Shown here: one piece after another, positions 51,750 through 62,379 of the stretch
Position numbering within the stretch: position 1 is the first letter of the stretch
Layout of the letters: each line of letters starts with the position of its first letter
Assembly (NCBI GenBank): GCA_949317995.1
Contig: OX439046.1
Span: 74,850,286-74,914,285 of the forward strand
DNA length: 64,000 bases
From: Acholoe squamosa
Taxonomy: Eukaryota > Annelida > Polychaeta > Phyllodocida > Polynoidae
Direction of reading: 5' to 3'
Program-made: the position numbers and the translations under genes
Notes under the pieces: generated by a model
What the model was told of the DNA's origin: nothing
The model's input: only the letters and a program-made list of their open reading frames with translations
Databases searched by the model: none

Positions 51750-52610
51750 TGGAGCCTGACACAGGCCCCAATCATAGTAGAATGGCATTTTCCCCAGATC
51801 CTGGGGAGAAGTTCTCTCGAACCCCACTAGGTGGGAGTTTATATTCCCCGATCAAAGTTTATATTCTAAACATCTGTTTAGGAGAGACAGGTTGACCATT
51901 TGGGTGCTAGGGTGACCTCTTGTGAGAAAGGGTTAAAACATGGGATGATTGACTGGGAACTTCTTAGACAGGGCCCGCCTGTATGATGTCCCCATACAGA
52001 CATGTCAGAACCTTTGTATATCTAATGTGGTTAAAGTTTCGTTTATATTGTACAATGGGAAAAAAAAAGATTACATCAAACTGGCCATGTAGGATATTGC
52101 AAATAGGCCTGACATTTAGGGTAGGGTAATTGCATGGGGATATGCGCAATTGGCCTCCTTGGTTACCTCTATAGTATTCAGCTTGAGTTAAGGGTGCTTC
52201 CTGTTTCTTTATCTATATTTGCACGAGAAGACATTTATTCTGATTTGATGACTCCCTTAGAGAGCCACCTGGCGGAAACCATCCATCTCTAAGTGCACTG
52301 TAGCCTACATCATTAGCAAGAGGAAATCTTTCCCTGGGGGGAATTAAAATCAAAATTAGTTTTCCATTGAATTCTTATGTCAATGGCCTGAGTAGAGTTC
52401 CCTATGGGTTTCACATGTCAGTGACCTCAGTGGAGATTCTGATTGGTTTCTTATGTAAATGACCTCACAAGTTCCAGAATAACATTTTCTCAATCCTTTC
52501 CAGGATGCCATTTCTCAAGTTCATGAATACAACTAAATTCTAAAAACAGAATGGCTAAAATCACAGAACATATTCCTACAACTGTTTAGTCATCTTTCCT
52601 AAACATTGAA
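51750..52610. other. Opsin 3' flank, nothing further recognised
   Basis: No canonical AATAAA was picked out close to the stop codon. No coding signal. Confidence 0.4.
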
Positions 52611-52617
52611 GTCTTAC

Positions 52618-52666
52618 CTCCTTAGAGCTGGAGGTTTTATGGCAAAACCTCCAGCTCTAAGGAGGT
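52618..52666. repeat. Perfect palindrome, CCTCCTTAGAGCTGGAGGTT arms
   Basis: CCTCCTTAGAGCTGGAGGTT is followed by a loop of about 9 bases and its exact complement. The arm ends echo the ACCTCCTGCC and ACCTCCCGC phrases repeated at 52850-52950. Confidence 0.85.
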
Positions 52667-52719
52667 TTTCCATTATCCATTCAGTAGATGCTCTAATACC
52701 CACAGTATCAGCTGAGGAC

Positions 52720-52800
52720 TCATGGTGTAATGGTTAGCACATGGGACTCTGGATCTCAGCACTGTCTGGTGGGTGGGTACAAATCCCATATGGGAGAGTA
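52720..52800 (+). repeat. Degenerate tRNA-like sequence
   Basis: CATGGTGTAATGGTTAGCAC is the same box A as the 35.55-kb tRNA-like gene. GGGTACAAATCCC is a weak box B. An irregular middle of 35 bases rules out a functional tRNA. Confidence 0.5.
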
Positions 52801-52839
52801 TTTTCCCAAGAATTTTATCTGCTGTTCAAAAATGACCTA

Positions 52840-52960
52840 ATTCATAAAACCTCCTGCTACGCTTGACCTATTTCACAAAACCTCTTCCCAGATCTGGCCC
52901 AATTCACAAAACCTCCTGCCAGAACTCACCTAATTCATAAAACCTCCCGCTGCCTCCCCA
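52840..52960. repeat. Short tandem phrase, CATAAAACCTCCTGC type
   Basis: Four imperfect units of about 32 bases: AATTCATAAAACCTCCTGC, TTTCACAAAACCTCTTCCC, AATTCACAAAACCTCCTGCC, AATTCATAAAACCTCCCGC. Confidence 0.65.
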
Positions 52961-53059
52961 ACTGTAAAATGTGGAAATAAACCTACAGTGGGAACAATGG
53001 GGTGCAGAGCCAGGTGGAGTATAAACAAGGAGCTCCAGGTGGTAAAGGAAGCATGGTGG

Positions 53060-53175
53060 TACAAAGGAAGCTCTGTGAAAATCACAACATCTCTATGAAA
53101 ATAATGACAGATCTCTGGCAACTTTGGGGCGAGAAATCCAACATTATTTCGACGACTTTTTTTTACAGTGAAGTC
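53060..53175. repeat. Copy of the TTTTTTTACAGTG repeat
   Basis: ACAGATCTCTGGCAACTTTG, GAGAAATCCAACATTATTTC and TTTTTTTACAGTGAAG match 39780-39870 and 43890-43965. Confidence 0.5.
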
Positions 53176-53819
53176 ATTTCTGGTACATTTCATGTTTGCT
53201 TAGTTCCCATGCCACTCACATGATGTCTCCACTGTGTCATACTTTGACCATTTCCTTGCCTTCTAGCTCTGCCAGACATGGTCATACTCTAGACTGCTAC
53301 AAGGTGGCGCCTAAGCACTGGGCTCTCCTCCTGGGGAGGTAGGGAGAAATGCACTGAGGTCTACATCAGTACTACTATGACTGCCCTATGTGACTAGCAG
53401 TATGATTAATTACAGGTACACATGTAGTCAACACTCGCTTGCTCGACCCTTCACTTACTCAGAATGGTGCTAAGAGTTAAGAGCAATCCTTATACCTTGA
53501 TTCTGGCCTTTTGAGTGTCTCATTTTGAGGATATCAACCATTTCTTAGAACTGGATAGGCACGATTATCAATTTTGAGTGCTGTTTTTGGATATACCTTT
53601 TCGCGGTCAAGTTGGTATATCGTTAGCAATACATTCGTCCATTACTATTGTCTGGGTGATTGTAGGAGAATACAAATTAGAGAAGTCTCATCCTTAGTCA
53701 CACATTGGGCATTTCAGTACAATTTGAGGTCTAGTTATACCAATTTGAGAAATGCCTTCCGGAAAAATCATGTGGTACCTGTGGAAGATACCATTAAAAG
53801 TAACACTACAGTGGTCTGT

Positions 53820-54000
53820 TAAACCGCCCGGGCACTAATTAATTACCTTGGGCTCTTATTTGAGACCGGTGCTTATTTGAATACTGTTTTCAGTGATTAC
53901 GATTGGTTTCAATACCCCTGTATTCCTGTCCTTATTTTAAGCCAACTTTTATTTGAGACCCCAATATCTAAGCCAGTTATTACGTTAAGATGGTCTACAT
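53820..54000. repeat. TTATTTGAGACC / TTGAATA repeat family
   Basis: CGCCCGGGCACTAATTAATT, CTTATTTGAGACCGGTGC, TTTCAATACCCCTGTATTCC. It is the reverse-strand counterpart of the 3.3-kb and 42.4-kb repeats (GGGGTATTGAAA). Confidence 0.5.
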
Positions 54001-54420
54001 ATGCCTGAAGCTTAGGGAGATGTTTAAAAATTATCTATATGAGCTTTATGCTGCCACTATGCTATTGATGACAGTAATTGATAAGAGGCTATTAAGTTAA
54101 ACATTTGAAAAAAAGGGGAAATGGATAAAGCAATTGCAAGATGGCTTATATTCTGGACCTGAAGTCATGGCATGAATCTTGGGGTGTACCTGTCGCCAAT
54201 ACTTATTTGAGACTTATGTGGGCAATTCTGTTCAATTTTAGACTTATGAGTTTTTGATAGAATGCAAATGTTGTTTTATTACTGTCACTGTTGAGTTTGT
54301 TCAATGTTAAGTGTGCAGCCATCTATAGCATGCTATAGGATTGATGTAGTCGTCAGGATACACAAATGGAGTTCTATCTATCAGAATCTCCAGCATTTCA
54401 TTCATGCATCCTGCTGACCA
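54000..54420. other. Intergenic, nothing recognised
   Basis: AT-rich; further TTATTTGAGAC words near 54200 suggest decayed pieces of the neighbouring repeat. Confidence 0.35.
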
Positions 54421-54427
54421 GAGGACA

Positions 54428-54538
54428 AACCTTAAAATGTTAAGGACCTTAAAATGTGAAGGACCTTAAATTGTGAAGGACCTTAAAATGTGAAGGACAT
54501 TAAAATGTGAAAAAACCTTAAAATGTGAAGGACCATGT
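54428..54538. repeat. 18-19 base minisatellite, GGACCTTAAAATGTGAA, about six copies
   Basis: AAGGACCTTAAAATGTGAAG repeats six times with single substitutions. Confidence 0.8.
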
Positions 54539-54639
54539 GCAGTGTTGACATGCTGGTGAGTCTACCCTCCCACAGTCTTAGCGCTCTTTGTAGAATTTCA
54601 ACACCCTTGTACTCCCCGGTGCTTATCGATATGTGTGGG

Positions 54640-54815
54640 TATTTGATGCCCTTCAGGGGTCGGTAAGGGAACGTTCAACAATTATGTCACCGGTATTTAG
54701 GCATTTTTCAGGACCCACCCACCCGCTTGTCACTGTTTTGTATAGAACACATAGAGGAACTTAAAGACCCCCACCCCATCCCCTAAGCAGTGACGTAATT
54801 GTTGAACGTTCCCAA
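54640..54815. repeat. Foldback with GGGAACGTTCAACAATTA ends
   Basis: GGGAACGTTCAACAATTATG near 54668 pairs with TAATTGTTGAACGTTCCC near 54795. CAGGACCCACCCACC and GGGGTCTTTAAGTTCC-type words lie between. Ends are well matched (about 18 bases). Confidence 0.6.
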
Positions 54816-54819
54816 ATGT

Positions 54820-55055
54820 AGGAGTGCACCATGCCCATTGGTTAGCATGATACACCAATGAAGTGCTGGCAAGACTGCTCACCCGCACTTCATTGGTGCA
54901 TCATAATGACCATCCGGGTGTGTATCAAACCCAGAGGGTTGGCATGATGCTTGAACACAGTAGCCTTGGCGAGTTACTCACCAGGTCCGAATTCATGTAT
55001 CATGATGACCAATAGGCATGATGCCTTAATGCATTAGCGACCTTTACAGGTTAAT
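54820..55055. repeat. GATGCATCATG family copy
   Basis: CCATGCCCATTGGTTAGCAT, CACCAATGAAGTGCTGGC, CACTTCATTGGTGCATCAT, AGGGTTGGCATGATGC and ATGCATTAGCGACC, in family order. Confidence 0.65.
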
Positions 55056-55288
55056 TGATGTAACACTGTATGTGTTAAGTCTGAGTTGTGCACACAATAT
55101 CTAAATGTTATATTTCTACTGTTTAAAGTATGTTGATGCCTATACCTGGTGCTAAATAATTAAGGAGACTAAGGCCACACCAAATTGAAAAATTGGTCTA
55201 CGGATTTTCTGTTTTAGAAAAAGTGGCGGGAAGGCGAAATTTTTATTTTATTTTTCTAGTGGGTATGATGAAGTACCTCACATCGTAA

Positions 55289-55846
55289 CCTCACATATAG
55301 GCCACAGCTAATGTGTAAATCAGAGGCCACTGTATCTTACATATAGGCCACAGCTAATGTGTAAATCAGAGGCCACTGTATCTTACATATAGGCCACGGC
55401 TAATGTGTAAATCAGAGGCCACTGTATCTTACATATAGGACACAGCTAATGTGTAAATCAGAGGCCACTGTACCTTACATATAGGCCACGGCTAATGTGT
55501 AAATCAGAGGCCACTGTATCTTACATATAGGCCACGGCTAATGTGTAAATCAGAGGCAACTGTACCTTACATATAGGCCACCGCTAATGTGTAAATCAGA
55601 GGCCACTGTATCTTACATATAGGCCACAGCTAATGTGTAAATCAGAGGCCACTGTATCTTACATATAGGCCACAGCTAATGTGTAAATCAGAGGCCACTG
55701 TACCTTACATATAGGCCACGGCTAATGTGTAAATCAGAGGCCACTGTATCTTACATATAGGCCACAGCTAATGTGTAAATCAGAGGCCACTGTACCTTAC
55801 ATATAGGCCACGGCTAATGTGTAAATCAGAGGCCACTGTATCTTAA
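55289..55846. repeat. 46-base satellite, 12 copies
   Basis: CTTACATATAGGCCACAGCT, AATGTGTAAATCAGAGGCCA, CTGTAT repeats 12 times head to tail with a period of 46. Variants at two places (CACAG/CACGG and TGTATC/TGTACC) alternate in the last five copies, suggesting a two-unit higher-order repeat. No spacers, so not CRISPR-like. Confidence 0.95.
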
Positions 55847-55849
55847 ACA

Positions 55850-55978
55850 CGGGTTCCACAGGCATAAATCAGTCGGATTAGCACTAATCAAACTGATTTT
55901 TTTTTCTATACTTTGGATATGTTATAAATTATCGGATTAGGGCTATTCCGACCCCAATTGCACATCTGTGGAACCATC
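55850..55978. repeat. Foldback with GGTTCCACAG ends
   Basis: GGGTTCCACAGG at the left and CTGTGGAACC at the right, with ATCGGATTAG/TCGGATTAGC words inside. Small MITE candidate directly abutting the satellite. Confidence 0.5.
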
Positions 55979-56590
55979 ACTTTAAAGGCTAGCTCCACTG
56001 CATTGGTTGGGTCCATCTCCTGTTAAGCCAACCAATCTTTATATCACAAACATATGGGGGGATAATAGTCGAGTTACCAAAAAATGGAGCCGAGCGATGC
56101 GGTGGAACCAGCCCTCTATAGGATATATGCCTTCACTCAGATTAGATTGATACATAACAAAAATTTGGAATTAGGATGTTCAAAATATATCTTAAAATGC
56201 TTTGTCTGGGTTGCTTTATTATAGGTAAGATGCACCTAATACGTGAGGTTCTAATGCGTTTAAGTGTGCCTCATTATACCATCCTAAAATTTTGATTGAA
56301 CAAAGCGGTTTATTACCAAACTGTAAATTATGTAAGGTAGATCTGACGTATCACTAAGGTACCATTGTACCTTGGCACTATATCATAAGGTGGAGAGGTT
56401 CTTCCAATGGAGGGAGTTTTGGCGTGCACGCCAAAAGTAGGAAATGGGGTATAAATCTGACAATTCTTTCAAATATGAGCTTAATTATGAGGAAGGAGAG
56501 CCACTAAAGTAGTCACCATAGGATGTATGATCTATGTGAACATCCTGGTTCATTGCGGAGAAGATAAATAAATATATATATATATATATA

Positions 56591-56803
56591 TGGAACTATA
56601 TACACTAGTGTATATTTATATAATTAGCCGCGGACGGTTAGGGACTACTTGCAGCTCGTAAGGATACCAATGATGTCATAGTATGACGTCACAGTCAACA
56701 CCCCACTGGTATATAAGGAGTGGGTTCAAAGTAACCGTCAATTGGCTCGATTCACCTGGACAGGTAACACCACGCTGGATGTTCCCTGGAAATTTTAAAT
56801 TTT
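56591..56803 (+). promoter_or_regulatory. Split direct repeat A1 with promoter
   Basis: The repeat starts TGGAACTATATACACTAGTG and includes a CACTGGTATATAAGGAGTGG segment with a TATA box at about 56710, suitably placed for transcription of ORF1 (ATG at 56847). TGACGTCA occurs at 56684. A2 at 61008-61220 is the same sequence with a few changes. Confidence 0.75.
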
Positions 56804-56846
56804 TTAGTGGTTTTTTCCAGATTGGTGCTTAGATATTGGCACAAAC

Positions 56847-57902
56847 ATGGGGAAAAGAACTACTGCAGGTGCTAAGAAGAAGAATTCATCGAAAAAATCG
56901 GCTAAATCGGCTAAAACGGACAAAGAATCGGCCAATTTAGGATCTTCGAGCAGTCTTATCTCTCTGGATAGGGGTCTGGAGCCCTTACAGCCTAGCACGC
57001 CACAGGCTTTAGAGAGGGAGATTGTTGACCAGACCAGGCTGGATTTGGTGGAGGAAGACCTTTTGGACATAAAGAAGATGTTACGTGATGTTATTGCTAA
57101 CCAAGGGGCCCGTAAAGACGAGATGAATCCTTTGAGCGGAGCGGACAGCGGGGCGGCGAGAGCACGTGCATCTGTATACAAACAAGATTCGAGAGACACG
57201 AAACCAAGGCGACGGGGGCGTGGTCTGCAGCAGGAGCATGACGACGACAGCGTCCATAGCAACCAAGATGGCGGCGAGTGGACCAGAGCAGGACGTAGAG
57301 GTCGTCAAACGAGATCGAAATCATCTTATACCGCTCGTCACAGGAGTCCCAGCTCGTCAAGAGGGTCATCAATGGACTCGTTAATTCCTCGCCATCATGC
57401 CAAACAAAAAATTGGTGAGTTTGACCACGAACAATTCGTTAAAAAACGTGATAAGGTCCACAGCATTGAGAAGCTTGTATTGGTTAATATCAAATTCATT
57501 ATAGATTATTACAAGGATGGGGAGGATATAGAAGGAATGCTTAGGCATCTTCAGATGTTGGTTGAAAAATCTGATACAAAAATGTTCACTGTTAAAGCCT
57601 TGGTAGCATATGACAAGTCCGTTAGGGACAGGGCTAATATTGATGGTTTAGATGCCTTTGCAATGATTGAAAATTCTGATATCCTCCGCCACTTGTCCTA
57701 TGACGGGACAGTTCAGGCTCAAAGGGCTTATTCAACCAAGGCAAAAAATTCTGGTAAAACTAGGGTTTCTACAAACCCATGCTATGCGTTCAACAGGGCA
57801 GAGGGGTGCTCTAGGGATCCATGCAAATATAGGCATGTGTGTAGTTCATGTACCAAATCAGGCCATAATAAGTTGGATTGTCAAGTTAACAAATCAGAAT
57901 AG
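56847..57902 (+). CDS. ORF1, Gag-like zinc-binding protein of Ngaro-type element (fossil)
   Basis: 351 residues. A Lys/Ser-rich start (KKKNSSKKSAKSAKTDKES), a charged middle with Arg-rich RRRGRGLQQEHDDD and RRGRQTRSKSS, and a C-terminal cluster at about 311-345 spaced C-x8-C-x4-C-x3-H-x-C-x2-C-x4-H-x4-C. Spacing is identical to the ORF1 at 15.9 kb although the surrounding residues have diverged. Probable nucleic-acid-binding Gag. ORF1 is followed within 4 bases by the next frame. Confidence 0.75.
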   Translation: MGKRTTAGAKKKNSSKKSAKSAKTDKESANLGSSSSLISLDRGLEPLQPSTPQALEREIVDQTRLDLVEEDLLDIKKMLRDVIANQGARKDEMNPLSGADSGAARARASVYKQDSRDTKPRRRGRGLQQEHDDDSVHSNQDGGEWTRAGRRGRQTRSKSSYTARHRSPSSSRGSSMDSLIPRHHAKQKIGEFDHEQFVKKRDKVHSIEKLVLVNIKFIIDYYKDGEDIEGMLRHLQMLVEKSDTKMFTVKALVAYDKSVRDRANIDGLDAFAMIENSDILRHLSYDGTVQAQRAYSTKAKNSGKTRVSTNPCYAFNRAEGCSRDPCKYRHVCSSCTKSGHNKLDCQVNKSE

Positions 57903-57905
57903 GAT

Positions 57906-59958
57906 TTGACAGGTGAGCAGGGTCCTATGTGTGATAGTGTGTCGATGTCAAAGTCATGTATAGTAGGTTTGGTAGACCCTGGTTCGCCTCCACCCGCTGC
58001 TCCAGCTCAGGGTGTTGGTGTAGTTAATGCTGGAGGGGTAGATTTGGTCTCTCTGAATGATATCAGTGTGCCAAGTCTACAAATGGATGTTGAAAATGAT
58101 ATTATTATTAATCCCAACTCAGTGGGTTTGGATATATCATATAGTAGCCCAGTACAGGGCAAGGTTAAACCATTGTTTACGGTTGCTATTGAAAATCTAC
58201 CTAACATCGAAGTGTATGATAGCTGTATAAATGGTGTGTGCGATTGTGTACATTATATTCATGGTAAAAGGTCTCAAGTTAAGCCTTACAGAGTTGCTCC
58301 ATATTTAACCCAGAGAGGTGTCATTAATATAGATGATAAAGAGGCATTATTCCTATGGCAAGGTTTTGTGGAGGGGTTCAGGATAGTGGATCCTGATTGC
58401 AATACATCTTACGATTGTAAAAATTATAAATCTATCCTTGAGGGAAATTTTTACAAAGAATTTTGTGGAATATTATTAGAGGAGTTAGAGGTGGGTCTAG
58501 TGTCCAAGGTTGAAATGAAACCCAAGTGCATTCACTCTCTGGGCGGTGTGGAGAAATCAAATGGCAAGCTAAGGCCTATTACAGATTGCAGTATGCCGGA
58601 AAAAATTTCCATTAATAACTATATGGACAGGACTAGTTCTACCTTCTCTTATAATAATATTGGTACAGTCACAGCTCAGTTAGATAAAAATAATTTTATG
58701 AGCGTAGTAGATTTGAAATCTGCCTATAGAAGCATTAATGTTTATGGGCCTCACACAAGTATGCAAGGCTTCAGGTGGGATTTTGGTCAAGGTGAAGGTC
58801 TCTATGACAGCAACAGGTTAACCTTTGGACTTAAATGTGCCCCTTACATATTCAATAGAATATCTGATTTTATTGTGGAGGTGGCCAAGAGCTATGGTGT
58901 GAAAAAATTGGTTAATTATTTAGATGATTTTATCATAATTGCTGGTACTTATGGTGAATGTTTACGTCAAAGGAACATCCTCATTGAATGCATGCAGCAT
59001 ATGGGGTTCGTGGTATCGAGGGAAAAGGTAACGGAACCCTCTCAAACTTGTAAATTTCTTGGTATTAATATAGACTCTGTTAATCTGGAATTATCCTTAC
59101 CAGAGGATAAGGTGACTAAAATGAGAAGTATTTTGATGGAAAATGTTAACAAGAAATTTATTTCTAGAAAAAAATCTCGAAAGAATAGGTGGCCTTATGT
59201 CTTTCTGCTCGCAAGTGGTTAAGGGTGGTAGAACCTTTAGCAGAAGAATTTTTGATCTCTGCGCGCGAGCTAGACCAGGGGGTTATGTTAGGGTTTCGGC
59301 CTGTACTCGCCAGGATATGCAGTGGTGGCTAGATTTTTGTAGAGTGTTTAACTGCAAGAGGTTAATTCTAAACGACCTGGTAGATACGCCTATGTACTCC
59401 GATTCATCTATCAAAGGCTTTGGAGCATGGATGGGGAATGACTATTTATATGGTGACTGGACTTCATATGATAGGTTTAACCTAGGTACAGGCCATTTTG
59501 CTCCCCCTCCAATTTTGGATAGATTTAAAAATCATTATAGAAATATAAATGTGTATGAATTATATCCGGTCATGGTTGGTCTGAAACGTTGGATTTCAAG
59601 CTGTAAAAATAAAAGAATACACTGTATTACTGATAACATGCAAGTGCTAGCGATGATAAATACGGGTAGATCCAGGAACAGTTTATGTATGGAGTGGTTA
59701 AGGGAAATTTTCTGGCTTTGTCTCATTAACAACGTGGAGGTATACGCGACATATATTAAGTCGGAGGACAATATCCTGGCTGACCAACTATCTAGACTTG
59801 CTTATAAAGGTGTGCCGAGCAAATGTATAGCCTCTCTCCATGATAATAATATGTGTTGCTTTAATTCCAGAGTGGAAGCGATTAGTAAACAGAAAAAGGT
59901 TACTTTTAGCCCAGGGTGTGTCAGAAAATACGAGGAGGACAAGGAACCAACAGCTTAG
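57906..59958 (+). CDS. RT/RNase H region of Ngaro-type element (fossil)
   Basis: Reverse transcriptase motifs are GGVEKSNGKLRPITDCS, MSVVDLKSAYRSINV, RLTFGLKCAPYIFNRISDF and LVNYLDDFIII. RNase H motifs are MYSDSSIKGFGAWMG and CITDNMQVLAMI, ending with ADQLSRL. The order and the NYLDD form match the DIRS group. The region as a whole has about one break. It overlaps the recombinase frame at its end, as is common in DIRS elements. Confidence 0.8.
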
Positions 59959-60781
59959 AAGCTATAAAAAATTTTGTAAAAAATTTTGTTTACAAACTTT
60001 TCCTTGTTCTCCCTCTCAAGGTTCCATATATGCTGTTTATTTATCGAATTTTATGAAGCCATCGTCTGTAGGGAACTACTTGTCTGCTGTCTGGTATTTT
60101 CAAAAACTTAAAGGCTATTCTGATTATAGTAGTAACTTCATGTTAAAAAAGACCCTAGAGGGCATCGACAGGTTTTCTACCTGTTCTACTAAAGAAATTT
60201 ATTCTTTGACTCCAAAAGACATGTTGAGGTTAAGGTCAATTTTGGACCTAACCAACAGGGCAGACTGGAATTTTTGGATGGCAATTTTAACATGCTATAG
60301 GGGTGTATTACGAGTGGGACATGTAGTCAAGTCTCCACACTCCTTAAAGGTTGGTGATATTAAATTTCACCAGAACTATCTGTCTATACGTATCAGAACT
60401 TCAAAAACTGATCAGCTTGGTAAAAATTCATTTACTATCTATTTATCAAAGGATGTTAAGTCTTCATTATGTCCTTACCAAGGCCTGAAAAAATTGTGCA
60501 GGGGTAGGAGGAGTAAGGAGTACCTTTTTGAGCCTTTGCTATATCAGTATGTCAACTCTAAGTTAAAATCTTTATCAATTCAAGCTGGTATCGAAGGCTG
60601 TGTTTCTACCCATTCTTTAAGGCACGGTGGTGCTACGTTATTAAAAGATGCTGGACTCAGTATAGAGTCTATCAAAAAGAGGGTCAATTGGAAATCCAAC
60701 TCAGTGTTTAATTATCTACATAATTACAAAGATGAGCTATTGGAGTTGGATAAAATATGTCAATCTCATTTGCAATGCTGA
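59840..60781 (+). CDS. Tyrosine recombinase of Ngaro-type element (fossil)
   Basis: The readable protein part starts around residue 25 (SENTRRTRNQQLRSYKKF) with a SAM-like N-terminal domain, then the catalytic domain: CYRGVLRVGHVV (first Arg box), HSLRHGGATLLKDAG (HxxR box), a Trp in the third position (VNWKSNS) and a Tyr in FNYLHNY. The presumed reaction is integration of a circular DNA copy without target duplication. The frame is open to 60781. Confidence 0.85.
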   Translation: MIIICVALIPEWKRLVNRKRLLLAQGVSENTRRTRNQQLRSYKKFCKKFCLQTFPCSPSQGSIYAVYLSNFMKPSSVGNYLSAVWYFQKLKGYSDYSSNFMLKKTLEGIDRFSTCSTKEIYSLTPKDMLRLRSILDLTNRADWNFWMAILTCYRGVLRVGHVVKSPHSLKVGDIKFHQNYLSIRIRTSKTDQLGKNSFTIYLSKDVKSSLCPYQGLKKLCRGRRSKEYLFEPLLYQYVNSKLKSLSIQAGIEGCVSTHSLRHGGATLLKDAGLSIESIKKRVNWKSNSVFNYLHNYKDELLELDKICQSHLQC

Positions 60782-60827
60782 TTGATATGTGTTTTCACAT
60801 GTGTTTGGCATGTTTTTGTGTGTTTTT

Positions 60828-61007
60828 GGCATGTATGGTGCTGATAGCCCCAAGGTCAGTAACCCACTAAACTCATGTGTTCTGTCATAGGTCATTTATT
60901 ACTTGTATATTAATTATTTACCTATCTATTACCGGTATACCCTGGTATCTATTATTAACTTATCTACTTATTACCGGTATATTATTCCCTGGTAGCGAGT
61001 TAACTTA
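60828..61007 (+). repeat. Split direct repeat B1
   Basis: From GGCATGTATGGTGCTGATAG to GCGAGTTAACTTA, repeated at 61335-61514 (B2). It joins A2 directly at 61008. Confidence 0.85.
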
Positions 61008-61220
61008 TGGAACTATATACACTCGTGTATATTTATATAATTAGCCGCGGACGGTTAGGGACTACTTGCAGCTCGTAAGGATACCAATGATGTCATAGTA
61101 TGACGTCACTGTCAACACCCCACTGGTATATAAGGAGTGGGTTCAAAGTAACCGTCAATTGGCTCGATTCACCTGGACAGGTAACACCACGCTGGGTGTT
61201 CCCTGGAAATTTTTAATTTT
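61008..61220 (+). repeat. Split direct repeat A2
   Basis: Matches A1 with only a few differences (for example ACACTCGTGT for ACACTAGTGT). Ends in CCCTGGAAATTTTTAATTTT. Confidence 0.85.
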
Positions 61221-61334
61221 GCTATTGTTAGTGCTATGGTTATCATACTGTTATTCTATATTGTTGTTATTATATTGTGCACTTTTACTGACTATGCTTA
61301 TTGTCAACTAATTATTATGGTTGTTATTAATAAA

Positions 61335-61510
61335 GGCATGTATGGTGCTGATAGCCCCAAGGTCAGTAACCCACCAAACTCATGTGTTCTGTCATAGGTC
61401 ATTTATTACTTGTATATTAATTATTTACCTATCTATTACCAGTATACCCTGGTATCTATTATTAACTTATCTACTTATTAACGGTATATTATTCCCTGGT
61501 AGCGAGTTAA

Positions 61511-61514
<4 letters not shown>
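61335..61514 (+). repeat. Split direct repeat B2
   Basis: Matches B1 with few changes and runs straight into a TA microsatellite at 61513-61549. Confidence 0.85.

Positions 61515-61549
<35 letters not shown>
61513..61549. repeat. TA microsatellite at right end of Ngaro-type element
   Basis: About 17 TA units. The left end of the element abuts a similar run at 56571-56590. Confidence 0.9.
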
Positions 61550-61551
<2 letters not shown>

Positions 61552-61619
61552 CTTTATGACTATATCAAACACATGCCAATAGGTAGCCATAAAAGTGAAA
61601 CTTCTATTATAGGCTGAGG

Positions 61620-62370
61620 CTTATAGACCATTTCAAGCCGACGTTGCAACTTATTGGATCACCCTTGAGGGTGTTGCACATAGGGGAAAAGGTAGTTTTG
61701 CCACTCCTGCAGCAGTCACTTTCTTTTCAGTCCTGACCTTATTTTTGTGTTGCACAAGTACCTTTCAATGAATATGATAGCGAGTCAAAACAAGAACACC
61801 TAAAGGAGAATCAGACTGTAAGGTATCTGCTTGTGCAATATACACTACTTTTGAATAACGCAGGTGACTTTTCACTATAACTGTGGCTTTTCACTATAAC
61901 TTTATAACATGTTTTTAACGTGAGAAGCTACTACTTAGCGCTTCTTTTAGCTTATGTGCAACAGCTTCCTGGTAGTTAAACTAAAAGAAGGGCAACCTTT
62001 TTGCACCCATATATAATTATGACAATATCAAAGCGTGGATTTTATGTGGGTGTTGTTTATTCACTGAGTTTTATGTAACGTTCAGTGCCAAGGGTGGGGG
62101 GAGTTGAAAACGTGCATGTGTATGTATAATGTTAACCCTTTAAAGGGAATGACAACGCTAATTTCTTTATTACTTCTTTTGGTAGGCCTTTTATTGAATA
62201 AAAAGATTCTGATATACTCATGAGCATATCTGCTATTGTAAGGGAATGTAGCAAGCTTCATTGATGCAGGCTGTGACGTCACAAGAAACCAAATGCACTG
62301 GATGATGCATAATTAGACCTCAGAGGCTGTTACAAAATATGCTTATCTTCATTAATGTGAAGTGTACAAT
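61620..62370. other. Intergenic, no gene recognised
   Basis: Short frames only. Small direct repeats (TTTTCACTATAACT twice near 61870) and an AGAAGCTACTACTTAGCGCTTC hairpin-like phrase near 61925. Confidence 0.4.
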
Positions 62371-62379
62371 ATCATGAAT

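Larger units (their letters stand above)
56591..61514 (+). mobile_element. Ngaro-type DIRS retroelement with split direct repeats (fossil, nearly whole)
   Basis: The order is A1 (56591-56803), ORF1, RT/RNase H, tyrosine recombinase, B1 (60828-61007), A2 (61008-61220), a spacer, then B2 (61335-61514). A1/A2 and B1/B2 are each about 98 percent identical by eye, so the insertion is young. That A-B-A-B arrangement is the split direct repeat of Ngaro-like DIRS elements. They integrate by tyrosine recombinase and leave no target duplication. Both outer ends abut TA repeats. The element looks nearly whole, with about one break in its coding part. Confidence 0.9.

Noticed and set aside
51387-51827. 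146-residue minus-strand frame over opsin exon 5
   Set aside because: Antisense shadow of a coding exon; no domain and no splice support.
55289-55846. Regular array resembling a CRISPR
   Set aside because: Repeats are directly adjacent with no unique spacers, in a eukaryotic context; it is a satellite.
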